This document shows positions 1-6,779 of a stretch of DNA of 18,616 nt, piece by piece; the first letter of the stretch is position 1, and the number at the start of each line of letters is the position of its first letter. The position numbers and the translations under genes are program-made. The notes under the pieces were generated by a model. It did no database searches. It saw only the letters and a program-made list of their open reading frames with translations, and was not told the origin of the DNA. Location: positions 1-18,616 of the forward strand of contig CAZFMJ010000057.1 of assembly GCA_964520045.1 (NCBI GenBank), given 5' to 3'. The DNA is from CAZFMJ01 sp964520045. Its GTDB lineage: Bacteria; Elusimicrobiota; Elusimicrobia; Elusimicrobiales; CAZFMJ01.

Positions 1-173
1 TCGGAGCTCATATTTGCGGTTCACTTTTGTTGCGGCCTGCATTTCCGGTCATGCGCGTGCTTTCAGGTCAGCCCTCGCGGGCCGCGTCCTTGCGCATATC
101 CTTCCGCCGTAAACAGTCTAATTCGGCGGACGGGACTTTCACCCGCATTGACGACAGCTTCGACAGCGCACAC
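1..173 (-). mobile_element. 5' part of a bacterial group IIC intron (runs off left edge)
   Basis: Read on the minus strand from 173 leftwards. The sequence starts GTGTGCGC, matching the GUGYG 5' consensus of bacterial group II introns. About 30 bases in comes GCGGGTGAAAGTCCCG, the domain I segment that in the Oceanobacillus iheyensis IIC intron reads AGGGUGAGAGUCCCG. Near the window edge GAACCGCAAATATGAG resembles GAACUUCAUAUGAGG of the same intron (comparison from memory). Only part of domain I is visible; the reverse transcriptase ORF and domains V and VI, if present, lie outside. The intron lies 28 bases downstream of the stop of a decayed pilin-like gene. Group IIC introns usually insert after terminator-like sequences; the visible 5' exon ends TGCAGTTTTCGG, with only a weak hairpin upstream. 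Confidence 0.7.
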
Positions 174-200
174 CCGAAAACTGCAATTGCGCCCGCGACT

Positions 201-665
201 TTACCATTTTTGTACTACATCTATTACCGTTAGGTCAACAACTTGGACGACCTTATTACTGCCACCGCAGCAGGAGCTGGCCACAACCCGCGCGTAGTCC
301 TGGTTCGAGCCGCCCCAAACGGTTCCTTCATTGCCGCAGGACAGAGGATCCTCTCTTACCGGGTCACAGATGAGGTCGCCGGAGAACTTACCGGTAGAGC
401 TATCGTACCTGCCGCTACCGTAGAACCAGCTCCCTCCGCCGTTTGCGGAGCCGGGGATTACGCTTATGGCGGGAATTCCGAAGGTATACCCGCCCACATC
501 GGAACCGCCGCCCATCTCTTTCCATAAAGGACCAACACCGTCGCAATACTGAAACCTGCCGGGATCGCCGCTGCCAGTAGAGTATTACCGAATGGCGCCT
601 TTCTTATTATCCTGCAACGCTTGGGCATCGGTTTGCCCAGACGTATGCGGATTCCGGACTTGGTG
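201..665 (-). pseudogene. decayed pilin-like / surface protein C-terminal fragment
   Basis: The minus-strand frame from 665 to the TAA at 201-203 reads as one protein-like stretch interrupted by an in-frame TAA at 585-587. Upstream of the stop it reads TDAQALQDNKKGAIR; downstream it continues YSTGSGDPGRFQYCDGVG and then Gly/Ser-rich sequence with several cysteines (CDP, SCG, SSCCGG) to a C-terminus VIDVVQKW. The phrase GAIRY followed by a gap and then FQYCDG resembles the C-terminal head of pilin-like or tail-fibre-like surface proteins of uncultured diderms. There is no N-terminal prepilin helix; another stop (TGA, 666-668) closes the frame upstream. An ATG at 515 could start a 104-residue product, but continuity across the stop favours a dead gene. 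Family assignment is tentative. Confidence 0.5.
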
Positions 666-830
666 TCAAAATGTAGTGGCGACTTTGGCTAGTTTTTGGG
701 CACAAATCCTTATTTTATAAGCATTTTTTTATTTTAACTGCGGAAGTTGTGTTAACGCCAAGCCCTTTAAGGTCAAGATAATCTCTTTCCCGGCCGGTCG
801 CGCATTTGGCGCCGGTCGGCATATGGCCTT

Positions 831-866
831 AATCATCAACCCAATCATCAACCCAATCATCAATCA
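831..866. repeat. 12-bp tandem repeat, three copies
   Basis: AATCATCAACCC occurs at 831-842 and 843-854, followed by the variant AATCATCAATCA at 855-866. It lies just past the stop codon of the fic gene, in its 3' untranslated region. The rest of the gap 666-873 is AT-rich with no gene visible; GCCGGTCG occurs twice within 783-820. Confidence 0.85.
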
Positions 867-873
867 ATTCCCG

Positions 874-1932
874 TTATTCCAAGATATAATAGCGCGACCG
901 CCCAGCGCCTGCCGATTTAATAACCTGAAGCTCAACCAGCTTTGACAGATCCTTATGCACAGCCTGCGCGGAAATCTTAAAAAGCGATTGTAAGTCTTTA
1001 TTGGTAACCTTGCCATGAGCATTAACAAATTCAACGATTTTCATTTGCTTATCAGTAAGAGAAATCTGTGTTTTCGAGACACGCTTTTTCTTAACACCTA
1101 ATTTCAAAACGGCTTCCTTGACCTCATTAACTGAATAGGCAACGCCTATCGTGAAATACTCAAGCCATTTGGTGATATCGCCGTTATTCTCTTGCGCTGT
1201 TTTTAGCGCCGCATAATACGCCTGTCTGTCACGGTCATAAAAATCATCAAGGGCAAAAAGCCTGCGGTGGTCAAAACCGCTCAAATAGAGAATAAGCGTT
1301 GCAAACAGCCGAGCTGTGCGTCCATTGCCGTCAATAAAAGGATGGATTCTCGCAATTTCATAGTGGCCGATTCCAGCCAAAAGCACCGGATTTGTTTCCC
1401 ATGTTTTCTCTAAGTTAAGCCAGTCAATAAATTCCGTTACAAGGCCGGGCACATCCTCTGTCTTTGGCGGCATATACGCGACTTCTTCCTTAAAACTCGT
1501 GCCGTCAAAAAACCGCCTGCCGACAAATACTTGCACATCGCGAAAAACGCCGCTGTGCCGATTATCACGCAAAACGTCTTTTGAAATCTTCCTGTGGATA
1601 TTAAGCAAGTCTTGAACCCTGATTTTGCCTTTTTCAGTGAAAGAATGAATAGCGTCCAACGCCTCAAGATAATTAAGCACTTCTTTTTTGTCTTTATCGG
1701 TGGCGACAACGTCTTTGCCATCAGCAAGAGCCTCAACCTGCTCAAGCGTAAGTTTATTGCCTTCAATGGCAGTTGATGAATGAGTGGTGCGAAGTTTTGC
1801 CTGCCTGCGCAAGGATGCTTCCCATTTTGGGATAAGACGCGCTTGCTCTATAACCTCACGGGCAGACGCAATAGCGGTAAGGTTATTGAGTATTTTTTCA
1901 GTTATGACGTATTGCGGGTTAAATAACATCAT
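874..1932 (-). CDS. Fic family protein (putative AMP transferase) with C-terminal winged helix
   Basis: 352 residues. The Fic catalytic loop HPFIDGNGR is intact at about residues 197-205, with the histidine that activates the target hydroxyl and the anion-binding GNGR. An N-terminal inhibitory helix motif (S/T)xxxE(G/N) is present as STAIEG near residue 53, the arrangement of class II Fic proteins in which this helix blocks ATP binding. The last 60 or so residues look like a winged-helix DNA-binding domain (TNKDLQSLFKISAQAVHKDLSKL), as in many chromosomal Fic/DOC proteins. Proteins of this family usually transfer AMP to a hydroxyl of a target protein; the target here is unknown. The start ATG overlaps the stop of an upstream open frame (ATGA), suggesting translational coupling. 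A second ATG follows immediately (1927-1929). No good terminator is visible downstream. Confidence 0.93.
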   Translation of the reverse strand: MMLFNPQYVITEKILNNLTAIASAREVIEQARLIPKWEASLRRQAKLRTTHSSTAIEGNKLTLEQVEALADGKDVVATDKDKKEVLNYLEALDAIHSFTEKGKIRVQDLLNIHRKISKDVLRDNRHSGVFRDVQVFVGRRFFDGTSFKEEVAYMPPKTEDVPGLVTEFIDWLNLEKTWETNPVLLAGIGHYEIARIHPFIDGNGRTARLFATLILYLSGFDHRRLFALDDFYDRDRQAYYAALKTAQENNGDITKWLEYFTIGVAYSVNEVKEAVLKLGVKKKRVSKTQISLTDKQMKIVEFVNAHGKVTNKDLQSLFKISAQAVHKDLSKLVELQVIKSAGAGRSRYYILE

Positions 1933-2141
1933 TTCCTCGTCCGTAAAATCAAATTCTTCCAGTTATCAAAATTGTCAAACTCCATTCTTTCCTTTGCGTT
2001 AATCGTCAATTCGACACTTAAATCTTTCGGGTCTTCCGAGTTTGCTGTACATAAATAATAGCAGTTTTCATAGGTATATTGGTCTTTGAAAACTTGACAT
2101 GGCGGCCGACAGGCGCTAAAGTGGGTATTCTGGAACGTTGT
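1929..2141 (-). pseudogene. 70-codon open frame coupled to fic, lacking its start; unknown
   Basis: The frame is open from a TAA just upstream of 2141 to a TGA at 1929-1931 that overlaps the fic start by four bases. It reads protein-like: ACRPPC, ENCYYLC, then SEDPKDLSVELTINAKERM and a C-terminus NWKNLILRTRK. Four cysteines are spaced C-x3-C-x11-C-x3-C, a possible metal site. The only Met in frame is 18 codons before the stop, preceded by AAGGAAAG, so either just an 18-residue peptide is made or the gene has lost its 5' end. I do not recognise the family. A plus-strand promoter candidate and small RNA overlap its upstream part, so the two readings compete. Confidence 0.35.
2094..2122 (+). promoter_or_regulatory. 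sigma-70-like promoter for a possible small RNA
   Basis: TTGACA at 2094-2099 is a perfect -35 box, followed by a 17-base spacer and TAAAGT at 2117-2122 (three of six consensus bases, including the first T and A and the last T). No plus-strand protein gene follows; a strong hairpin terminator lies about 90 bases downstream. Confidence 0.4.
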
Positions 2142-2245
2142 TTAGTTTTTTAGTTATCTGTCCCACCGGATAGGAGAACCTCAACAGACCGGATGCGGAT
2201 GCAAATCAAAACCCCCTGAACTTATTGGTTCAGGGGGTTTATGAT
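2129..2245 (+). ncRNA. candidate small RNA ending in a strong hairpin
   Basis: Predicted from the promoter at 2094-2122 and the 13-bp hairpin at 2209-2240. The interior can fold: TCTGT (2157-2161) pairs with ACAGA (2184-2188), enclosing AGG (2172-2174) and CCT (2179-2181) with an AGAA loop. CCGGA occurs twice (2166 and 2189). The longest reading frame with an ATG in it is trivial (ATG at 2193, seven codons). It matches no RNA family I know. The U-tract after the hairpin on this strand is short (TTTATGAT), which weakens the case. The transcript would be antisense to the open frame upstream of fic. Confidence 0.3.
2209..2240 (-). terminator. Rho-independent terminator of the secreted-protein gene (possibly bidirectional)
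   Basis: Perfect 13-bp stem, arms 2209-2221 and 2228-2240 (AAACCCCCTGAAC), loop TTATTG. On the minus strand it lies 24 bases past the stop of the gene ending at 2264 and is followed by TTTTGATTT. It could also end a plus-strand small RNA. Confidence 0.85.
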
Positions 2246-2263
2246 AGATTGTTAAACTGCCGT

Positions 2264-2941
2264 TTACGGTCTTTGTGAAGCTGATTTCAGAAGATAAGTA
2301 AGCGTTACGTCTTCTTCACTGTAAACCGCTTTTATCAGGCCTGCTCCATCGGCAAAAGTCATGTCTGCGGATAATGCGCCGGCATTATCAAACGCCTGCA
2401 CTTTTACGCAGTTGTAAAAAACAATATCATTTACCGTTTCCTGCGTTCCGACCGCCTTTATGGAAGCTGTTCCCTTGTTATACGGCCATTGAGCCCCGGT
2501 TTCTACGGGATACCCGAGGATCTTTGTTTCGGAAGCTGTTTCAACTGAACCGGGCTTGTATTTTTTGAAGTACAGGCCGTCGTTTTTTTTCAGATACACG
2601 CCGTCATACTGCATTATATTGTCGGTGAAAGCCAGCATAATGCGCACGGAAAGCGCATTCGGATCTGTTCCGTTGAATGTCCACATGGTCATATGGCCCG
2701 TGTTTATGCCGCCTTTTGTTCTAAGTATCGCCCTGTAGCGGTACTCGAAATTCCGCTGAAAGGGAAAATAATCTGTTCCTGCCTGTGATACCGGCGCGCC
2801 TACTGCGGGGATCAAACCAACCGCCTGTTGAGCGTCCTCGGTTTGAACCGCTGAAAGCAGGCCGTTTACGGCCGGTTTCTCAGCGGCATTCGCGGAATAA
2901 ACCGCAAAAGCCAGAACCGCTGCTGTTATTGTTGTTTTCAT
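2264..2941 (-). CDS. secreted protein of unknown function
   Basis: 225 residues. The N-terminus MKTTITAAVLAFAVYSANA is a typical Sec signal peptide with cleavage likely after ANA. The mature part is a soluble, beta-rich looking sequence with many aromatic residues (FPFQRNFEYRYRAIL, MTMWTFNGTD, YDGVYLKKNDGLYFKKY) and one cysteine (FYNCVKV), so it is probably periplasmic or exported. No known domain was recognised. The pattern of short strands and a late FADGAGLIKAVYSEEDVTLTY segment is like small exported proteins that report a measured quantity or bind ligand, but no function can be given. A strong Shine-Dalgarno AAGGAGG lies at 2953-2959, a -10 box at 2992-2997 and a terminator downstream, so it looks like a working single-gene unit. 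Confidence 0.85.
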   Translation of the reverse strand: MKTTITAAVLAFAVYSANAAEKPAVNGLLSAVQTEDAQQAVGLIPAVGAPVSQAGTDYFPFQRNFEYRYRAILRTKGGINTGHMTMWTFNGTDPNALSVRIMLAFTDNIMQYDGVYLKKNDGLYFKKYKPGSVETASETKILGYPVETGAQWPYNKGTASIKAVGTQETVNDIVFYNCVKVQAFDNAGALSADMTFADGAGLIKAVYSEEDVTLTYLLKSASQRP

Positions 2942-2991
2942 TTAAGATTATGCCTCCTTATCTTCATGTATGCGTCCTGCGCAACGGTATA

Positions 2992-2997
2992 ATTATA
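2992..2997 (-). promoter_or_regulatory. -10 box for the secreted-protein gene
   Basis: TATAAT on the minus strand in the context GCGCTATAATTATACC, about 50 bases upstream of the start codon. No clear -35 is seen at the right distance. The mRNA leader would include AAGGAGG at 2953-2959. Confidence 0.55.
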
Positions 2998-3200
2998 GCG
3001 CAGTACAGGATAAATTATCAGGTTCAAAGGACCTATGCGGCGGTAATTTTTAGACCTATGCAAAATTCCATTAAAGTCACACCCGCTGTTGCATTCCTTA
3101 CCCCAACTGATGCCAGACCAGCCGCGCAAGCGAGAAAATTTGACCATAGTTAACCCAAAAACTGCAATTGCCCCCCCCTCCTTTATGGTTCGACTTTGCT

Positions 3201-3300
3201 CACCATCCTGAGCCTGTCGAAGGATCCTCCCCCTCAACGGGGGAGGGATGCTTGTCTCTCCGTAGCCCGCCTTCGGCGAGGCGTAGGAGGAGGGTGGAGG
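3201..3300. repeat. composite of REP-like palindromic elements
   Basis: Three palindromic units sit side by side. CCTGAGCCTGTCGAAGG (3207-3223) is a short sequence found dispersed in many bacterial genomes. CCTCCCCC (3226-3233) and GGGGGAGG (3239-3246) form a perfect 8-bp hairpin. CGCC-TTC-GGCG (3268-3278) forms another inside a CGTAG...CGTAGG context. The surrounding gap 2998-3420 holds no gene I can support; it also has a run of eight C at 3171-3178 and a 19-base motif shared with the intron target at 172-190. Confidence 0.65.
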
Positions 3301-3420
3301 TGAACGAAAAAATTCTTATCCCTACGATAACAACGGTCTGCAGCTTTTAGGTTAAAATATTATCATTCCCCTTTGTGCGTCTTGCGCTTTTTTGCGGCTA
3401 CTCTTATCTTTTTCTCTTTT

Positions 3421-3455
3421 CCGTCTCCCGTCTCCCATCTACCGTCTACCCTCTT
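3421..3455. repeat. heptamer array, five units
   Basis: Five consecutive 7-base units: CCGTCTC, CCGTCTC, CCATCTA, CCGTCTA, CCCTCTT. Same family as the arrays at 8604-8638, 10514-10541, 13442-13476 and 13517-13544 (complement GACGGTA/GAGACGG). It ends six bases before an extended -10 promoter. Confidence 0.8.
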
Positions 3456-3460
3456 CATAG

Positions 3461-3469
3461 TGGTATAAT
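3461..3469 (+). promoter_or_regulatory. extended -10 promoter, transcription start at or beside the ATG
   Basis: TG-G-TATAAT: an extended -10 (TG at 3461-3462, TATAAT at 3464-3469). The start codon is at 3476, six bases after the -10, where transcription would normally begin. There is no room for a Shine-Dalgarno, so a leaderless mRNA is expected. The -35 region falls in the heptamer array and is poor. Confidence 0.6.
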
Positions 3470-3475
3470 ATATTC

Positions 3476-3988
3476 ATGAGCCGGGCATTTGTAAACGAAA
3501 ACTCCCCCAAAGACGATGAACCGCCCATGAGGCCGGTCAGCCCGGGCCCGAACTATGTCACCCCTGAAGGCTTTAAACTCCTCAAAACCAAGGCGGAAGA
3601 ACTCGCCGGCAGGCGCTCCGCCCTCCTTTCGGATTCCGACGACCCTGAATTAAGGCGCAAGCGGCTTCTTATTGAAAGAGACCTCATCTATTTCAAAACA
3701 AGGCTTGAAACCGCGATACTTGTGGATCACACCGGAAAAGATTTCGCGGATATCCGGATGGGCGCTATAATAGACGCCAGAGACGATTCGGGGAAAAACT
3801 ACAGGTTTGAGATCACAGGCGAAGATGAAGCGGAAACAGGCTCAGGAAAACTCAACTGCGTTTCCGCGCTCGCGGACGCGCTTTTGGGAAAAAAGGCGGG
3901 GGAGCAGGCCGTCTGGGAAAGCGGAGACGGACGCCGTCTGCTGACCATCATTTCCGTAAAGTATCCCCCCGCCGGAAATTCAAAATAA
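3476..3988 (+). CDS. GreA/GreB-family transcription factor with shortened coiled coil
   Basis: 170 residues. The N-terminus MSRAFVNENSPKDDEPPMRP and then PNYVTPEGFKLL match a GreA/GreB-like subfamily that opens with MSRAFV and an acidic Pro-rich lead. GreA and GreB insert a coiled coil into the RNA polymerase secondary channel to stimulate transcript cleavage. Here the coiled coil is short: helix 1 about residues 30-50, an acidic turn SDSDDPE at about 52-58, and helix 2 about 59-82. The C-terminal FKBP-like domain is recognisable (MGAIIDARDDSGKNYRFEITGEDEAE, then ALADALLGKKAGEQAVW and LLTIISVKYP). The acidic tip is kept, but the arm is roughly half the usual length, so cleavage activity cannot be assumed; it may act as a secondary-channel binder. 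Probably leaderless; followed 78 bases later by leuS. Confidence 0.88.
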   Translation: MSRAFVNENSPKDDEPPMRPVSPGPNYVTPEGFKLLKTKAEELAGRRSALLSDSDDPELRRKRLLIERDLIYFKTRLETAILVDHTGKDFADIRMGAIIDARDDSGKNYRFEITGEDEAETGSGKLNCVSALADALLGKKAGEQAVWESGDGRRLLTIISVKYPPAGNSK

Positions 3989-4037
3989 CCCTATCCTTAA
4001 AACCTCACTGCGAATTACTTGGGTTTGACTCGTATTT

Positions 4038-4046
4038 TGCTATAAT
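4038..4046 (+). promoter_or_regulatory. extended -10 promoter of leuS
   Basis: TG-C-TATAAT, with TG at 4038-4039 and TATAAT at 4041-4046. Transcription would start near 4053. A Shine-Dalgarno AGGAAG at 4053-4058 precedes the ATG at 4067. A TTGACT at 4025-4030 is too close (10-base spacer) to serve as the -35. Confidence 0.6.
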
Positions 4047-4066
4047 TTTATCAGGAAGTTAAAAAT

Positions 4067-6673
4067 ATGGAAGAGATAAAACACCCTGGTAAAACCACGC
4101 CGGTAAATTTCCACAAAATAGACAAAAAACAGCAGGAACGCTGGGAAAAAGCGGGTCTTTTTAAGGTTGCGGACATTCCGCGGAAGGATAAAAAATTCTA
4201 CTGTCTTGATTTCTTCCCCTATCCCTCCGGCGACGGGCTTCATGTGGGACACGCGGAAGGATATGCCGCGACGGATATCTTCTGCAGATATAAAAGGATG
4301 AAGGGATTTGACGTCCTGCACCCCACGGGCTGGGACGCTTTCGGCCTTCCAGCCGAAAACTACGCCATAAGCACAGGCATACACCCCGAAATCACAACCG
4401 GCAAAAACATAGGAAATTTTGAGCGCCAGATGCGCTCGATCGGGCTCTCTTATGACTGGAGCCGGAAAATAAACACCACAGACCCCGAATATTACAAATG
4501 GACCCAATGGATTTTCCTCCAGCTTTATAAAAAGGGGCTCGCTTACGAAGGGGTCATCCCCATAAACTGGTGCCCCTCCTGCAAAACGGGGCTTGCGAAT
4601 GAGGAAGTGTTCGGCGGAGCCTGCGAACGGTGCTCCACCGCGATAGAAAGAAGAAATCTGCGCCAATGGATCTTAAGAATAACGGCTTACGGACAGCGCC
4701 TGCTTGACGACCTTGACGGTTTGGACTGGCCTGAATCCACCATGGCGATGCAGAGAAACTGGCTGGGCAGGTCGGAAGGCGCGGAAGTGCATTTCCCGAT
4801 AGCAGGAAAGAACGCCTCGCTTACGGTTTTCACCACGAGGCCTGACACCCTTTACGGCGCCTCCTACATGGTCATAGCTCCCGAGCATCCCATGCTGGCC
4901 GAACTGACCGCCCCCGCGGAAAAAAACGCCGTTGAAAATTACGTCCGCCAGGCCGGAAGCAAATCGGATTTGGAGCGCGTTGAACTTCAGAAAGAAAAAA
5001 CAGGAGTTTTCACCGGCTCTTACGCCGTAAACCCGCTTAACGGCGAAAAGATACCGGTATGGACGGCTGATTACGTGCTTGCCGGCTACGGCACCGGCGC
5101 CATAATGGCCGTGCCGGCCCATGACGAACGCGACTGGGATTTCGCCCGCAAATTCAATCTCCCCATAATTCCCGTGGTCAAAGAACCTGAAGGCCGGCCT
5201 AAAGACAAAGCTTTCTGCGGAGACGGAGTTTCTATCAATTCCCCTGTGATAGACGGGCTTCCCACGGCTCAGGCCAAGGAAAAAATGATACGGCATCTTG
5301 AAGATAAAAAGATCGGCCGGGGAATGATAAATTTCAAGCTCAGGGACTGGGTATTCTCAAGACAGCGCTACTGGGGAGAGCCTATTCCCGTAATTCACTG
5401 CTCCAAATGCGGGATCGTGCCTGTACCGGAAAACGAGCTTCCCGTCCTGCTTCCCAAAGTTGAAAAATACGAGCCCACCGGAACGGGCGAATCCCCGCTT
5501 GCGGCGATTGAGTCATGGGTAAACACAAAATGTCCCGGATGCGGCGGCGCAGGAAAAAGAGAAACAAACACTATGCCGCAATGGGCGGGTTCCTGCTGGT
5601 ATTACCTTCGCTTTATCGACCCAAAAAACAAACAAACTTTTTGCGCGGGGGAATCGGAAAAGGCGTGGATGCCCGTGGACCTTTATGTGGGCGGAGCGGA
5701 GCATGCGGTTCTTCACCTGCTTTACGCCAGATTCTGGCATAAAGCGCTTTATGACCTCGGATTTGTGTCCACAAAAGAGCCTTTTCAGAAACTGCGCCAT
5801 CAGGGAATGATACTTTCTTATTCTTACCGCGATTCCGGCGGGGCATATCATCCGTATTCCGATATTGATTTTTCAAACGAGAGCAAAGCGGTATTAAAAG
5901 CGACCTCCGAAGAACTGCCTCCGCTTATCGAAAAGATGTCCAAATCAAAAAAGAATGTGGTAAATCCGGATGAAATTCTCGCCGAATACGGCGCCGACAC
6001 CTTCCGCATGTATGAAATGTTCATCGGGCCTTTTGAGGATTCAAAGCCGTGGGATATGAAAGGAATAGAAGGCGTATCCAGATTTCTGAAACGCGTATGG
6101 TTCTGGACGCTTCAATGCATCGACACAAATGAGACGGCGGAAAACGGCGGCAAGGAGCTGGAAGTATTAAAAAATAAGACGATAGACAAGGTTTCTTCGG
6201 ATATAGAAGCGATGCGCTTCAACACCGCCATATCCGCTCTTATGATCTATTTCAACAAGCTAAGCGGGTTTGTCCCTGCTCCGGAAAAGGACAGGGAAAC
6301 GTTCCTTACCCTGCTTCACCCTTTTGCTCCGCATATCACGGATGAATTATGGCAGAGGATGGGAAACGATGAAAGCCTTTTCCTAAAGCCGTGGCCTGAA
6401 GCCGACTTAAAGCTCCTGCGGAAGCAGGAAGCGGAAATCGCCGTTCAGCTAAACGGAAAAATAAAAGATAGAATAAAAGTTCCGGCCGACGCGCCGGACC
6501 GCGAAGTGGAAAAACTTGCGGTCAGCTCCGAAAAGGTCAGAAAAGCCCTTTCGGGGATGACCATTAAAAAAATAATCGTGGTGCCCAAAAGGCTTGTAAG
6601 CATAGTGGCGGTAAAAACAGCAACAGAAGCAAAAGAGGCAACGGAAGCAGGAGAAAAAAGAAAACAAAAATAA
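4067..6673 (+). CDS. leuS: leucyl-tRNA synthetase
   Basis: 868 residues, close to the usual bacterial length (about 860). Charges tRNA-Leu with leucine in the cytoplasm. Class I signatures are intact: the HIGH motif as HVGH at residues 59-62 (in PYPSGDGLHVGHAEGY) and KMSKS at 623-627. A zinc-binding segment with CPSC and CERC follows the first catalytic part. The CP1 editing domain is present, including the conserved TTRPDTLYG and the GTGAIMAVPAHDERDW region that holds the aspartate used in editing. A second cysteine pair (CPGCGG) precedes the late Rossmann part. The anticodon-binding helices and C-terminal domain follow (LHPFAPHITDELW, VQLNGKIKDRI). The last 20 residues form a lysine/alanine/glutamate-rich tail (TATEAKEATEAGEKRKQK), beyond the usual end. 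Own promoter at 4038; next gene 106 bases downstream. Confidence 0.98.
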   Translation: MEEIKHPGKTTPVNFHKIDKKQQERWEKAGLFKVADIPRKDKKFYCLDFFPYPSGDGLHVGHAEGYAATDIFCRYKRMKGFDVLHPTGWDAFGLPAENYAISTGIHPEITTGKNIGNFERQMRSIGLSYDWSRKINTTDPEYYKWTQWIFLQLYKKGLAYEGVIPINWCPSCKTGLANEEVFGGACERCSTAIERRNLRQWILRITAYGQRLLDDLDGLDWPESTMAMQRNWLGRSEGAEVHFPIAGKNASLTVFTTRPDTLYGASYMVIAPEHPMLAELTAPAEKNAVENYVRQAGSKSDLERVELQKEKTGVFTGSYAVNPLNGEKIPVWTADYVLAGYGTGAIMAVPAHDERDWDFARKFNLPIIPVVKEPEGRPKDKAFCGDGVSINSPVIDGLPTAQAKEKMIRHLEDKKIGRGMINFKLRDWVFSRQRYWGEPIPVIHCSKCGIVPVPENELPVLLPKVEKYEPTGTGESPLAAIESWVNTKCPGCGGAGKRETNTMPQWAGSCWYYLRFIDPKNKQTFCAGESEKAWMPVDLYVGGAEHAVLHLLYARFWHKALYDLGFVSTKEPFQKLRHQGMILSYSYRDSGGAYHPYSDIDFSNESKAVLKATSEELPPLIEKMSKSKKNVVNPDEILAEYGADTFRMYEMFIGPFEDSKPWDMKGIEGVSRFLKRVWFWTLQCIDTNETAENGGKELEVLKNKTIDKVSSDIEAMRFNTAISALMIYFNKLSGFVPAPEKDRETFLTLLHPFAPHITDELWQRMGNDESLFLKPWPEADLKLLRKQEAEIAVQLNGKIKDRIKVPADAPDREVEKLAVSSEKVRKALSGMTIKKIIVVPKRLVSIVAVKTATEAKEATEAGEKRKQK

Positions 6674-6707
6674 AATCTGGCGCTTGGGATATTAAGAAGT
6701 TATCAGG

Positions 6708-6758
6708 CTGGTGACATGGTGACTTGGCAACTGGTGACCTGAATCTGGTGACTGGCTG
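6708..6758. repeat. heptamer/octamer array, CTGGTGA family
   Basis: CTGGTGA occurs exactly at 6708-6714, 6731-6737 and 6745-6751. The intervening units are variants (CATGGTGA, CTTGGCAA, CCTGAAT), and CTGGCTG ends the series. It fills most of the leuS-lptE gap and ends 21 bases before the lptE start; the Shine-Dalgarno AAGGAG lies just beyond it. Confidence 0.7.
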
Positions 6759-6779
6759 CTTTTTACCGAAGGAGAAACT

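Noticed and set aside
27..233. 68-codon plus-strand frame
   Set aside because: It is antisense to the group II intron 5' end, with no ribosome site and no protein-like pattern.
243..527. 94-codon plus-strand frame
   Set aside because: Shadow of the pilin-like remnant on the other strand, which has the more protein-like reading.
2938..3237. 99-codon minus-strand frame upstream of the secreted protein
   Set aside because: It is built partly from palindromic repeats and overlaps the promoter and ribosome site of the next gene.
4040..5296. Two 200-codon minus-strand frames
   Set aside because: They lie wholly or almost wholly (first one also over the upstream promoter) on leuS, whose motifs are unmistakable; typical antisense frames in GC-balanced DNA.
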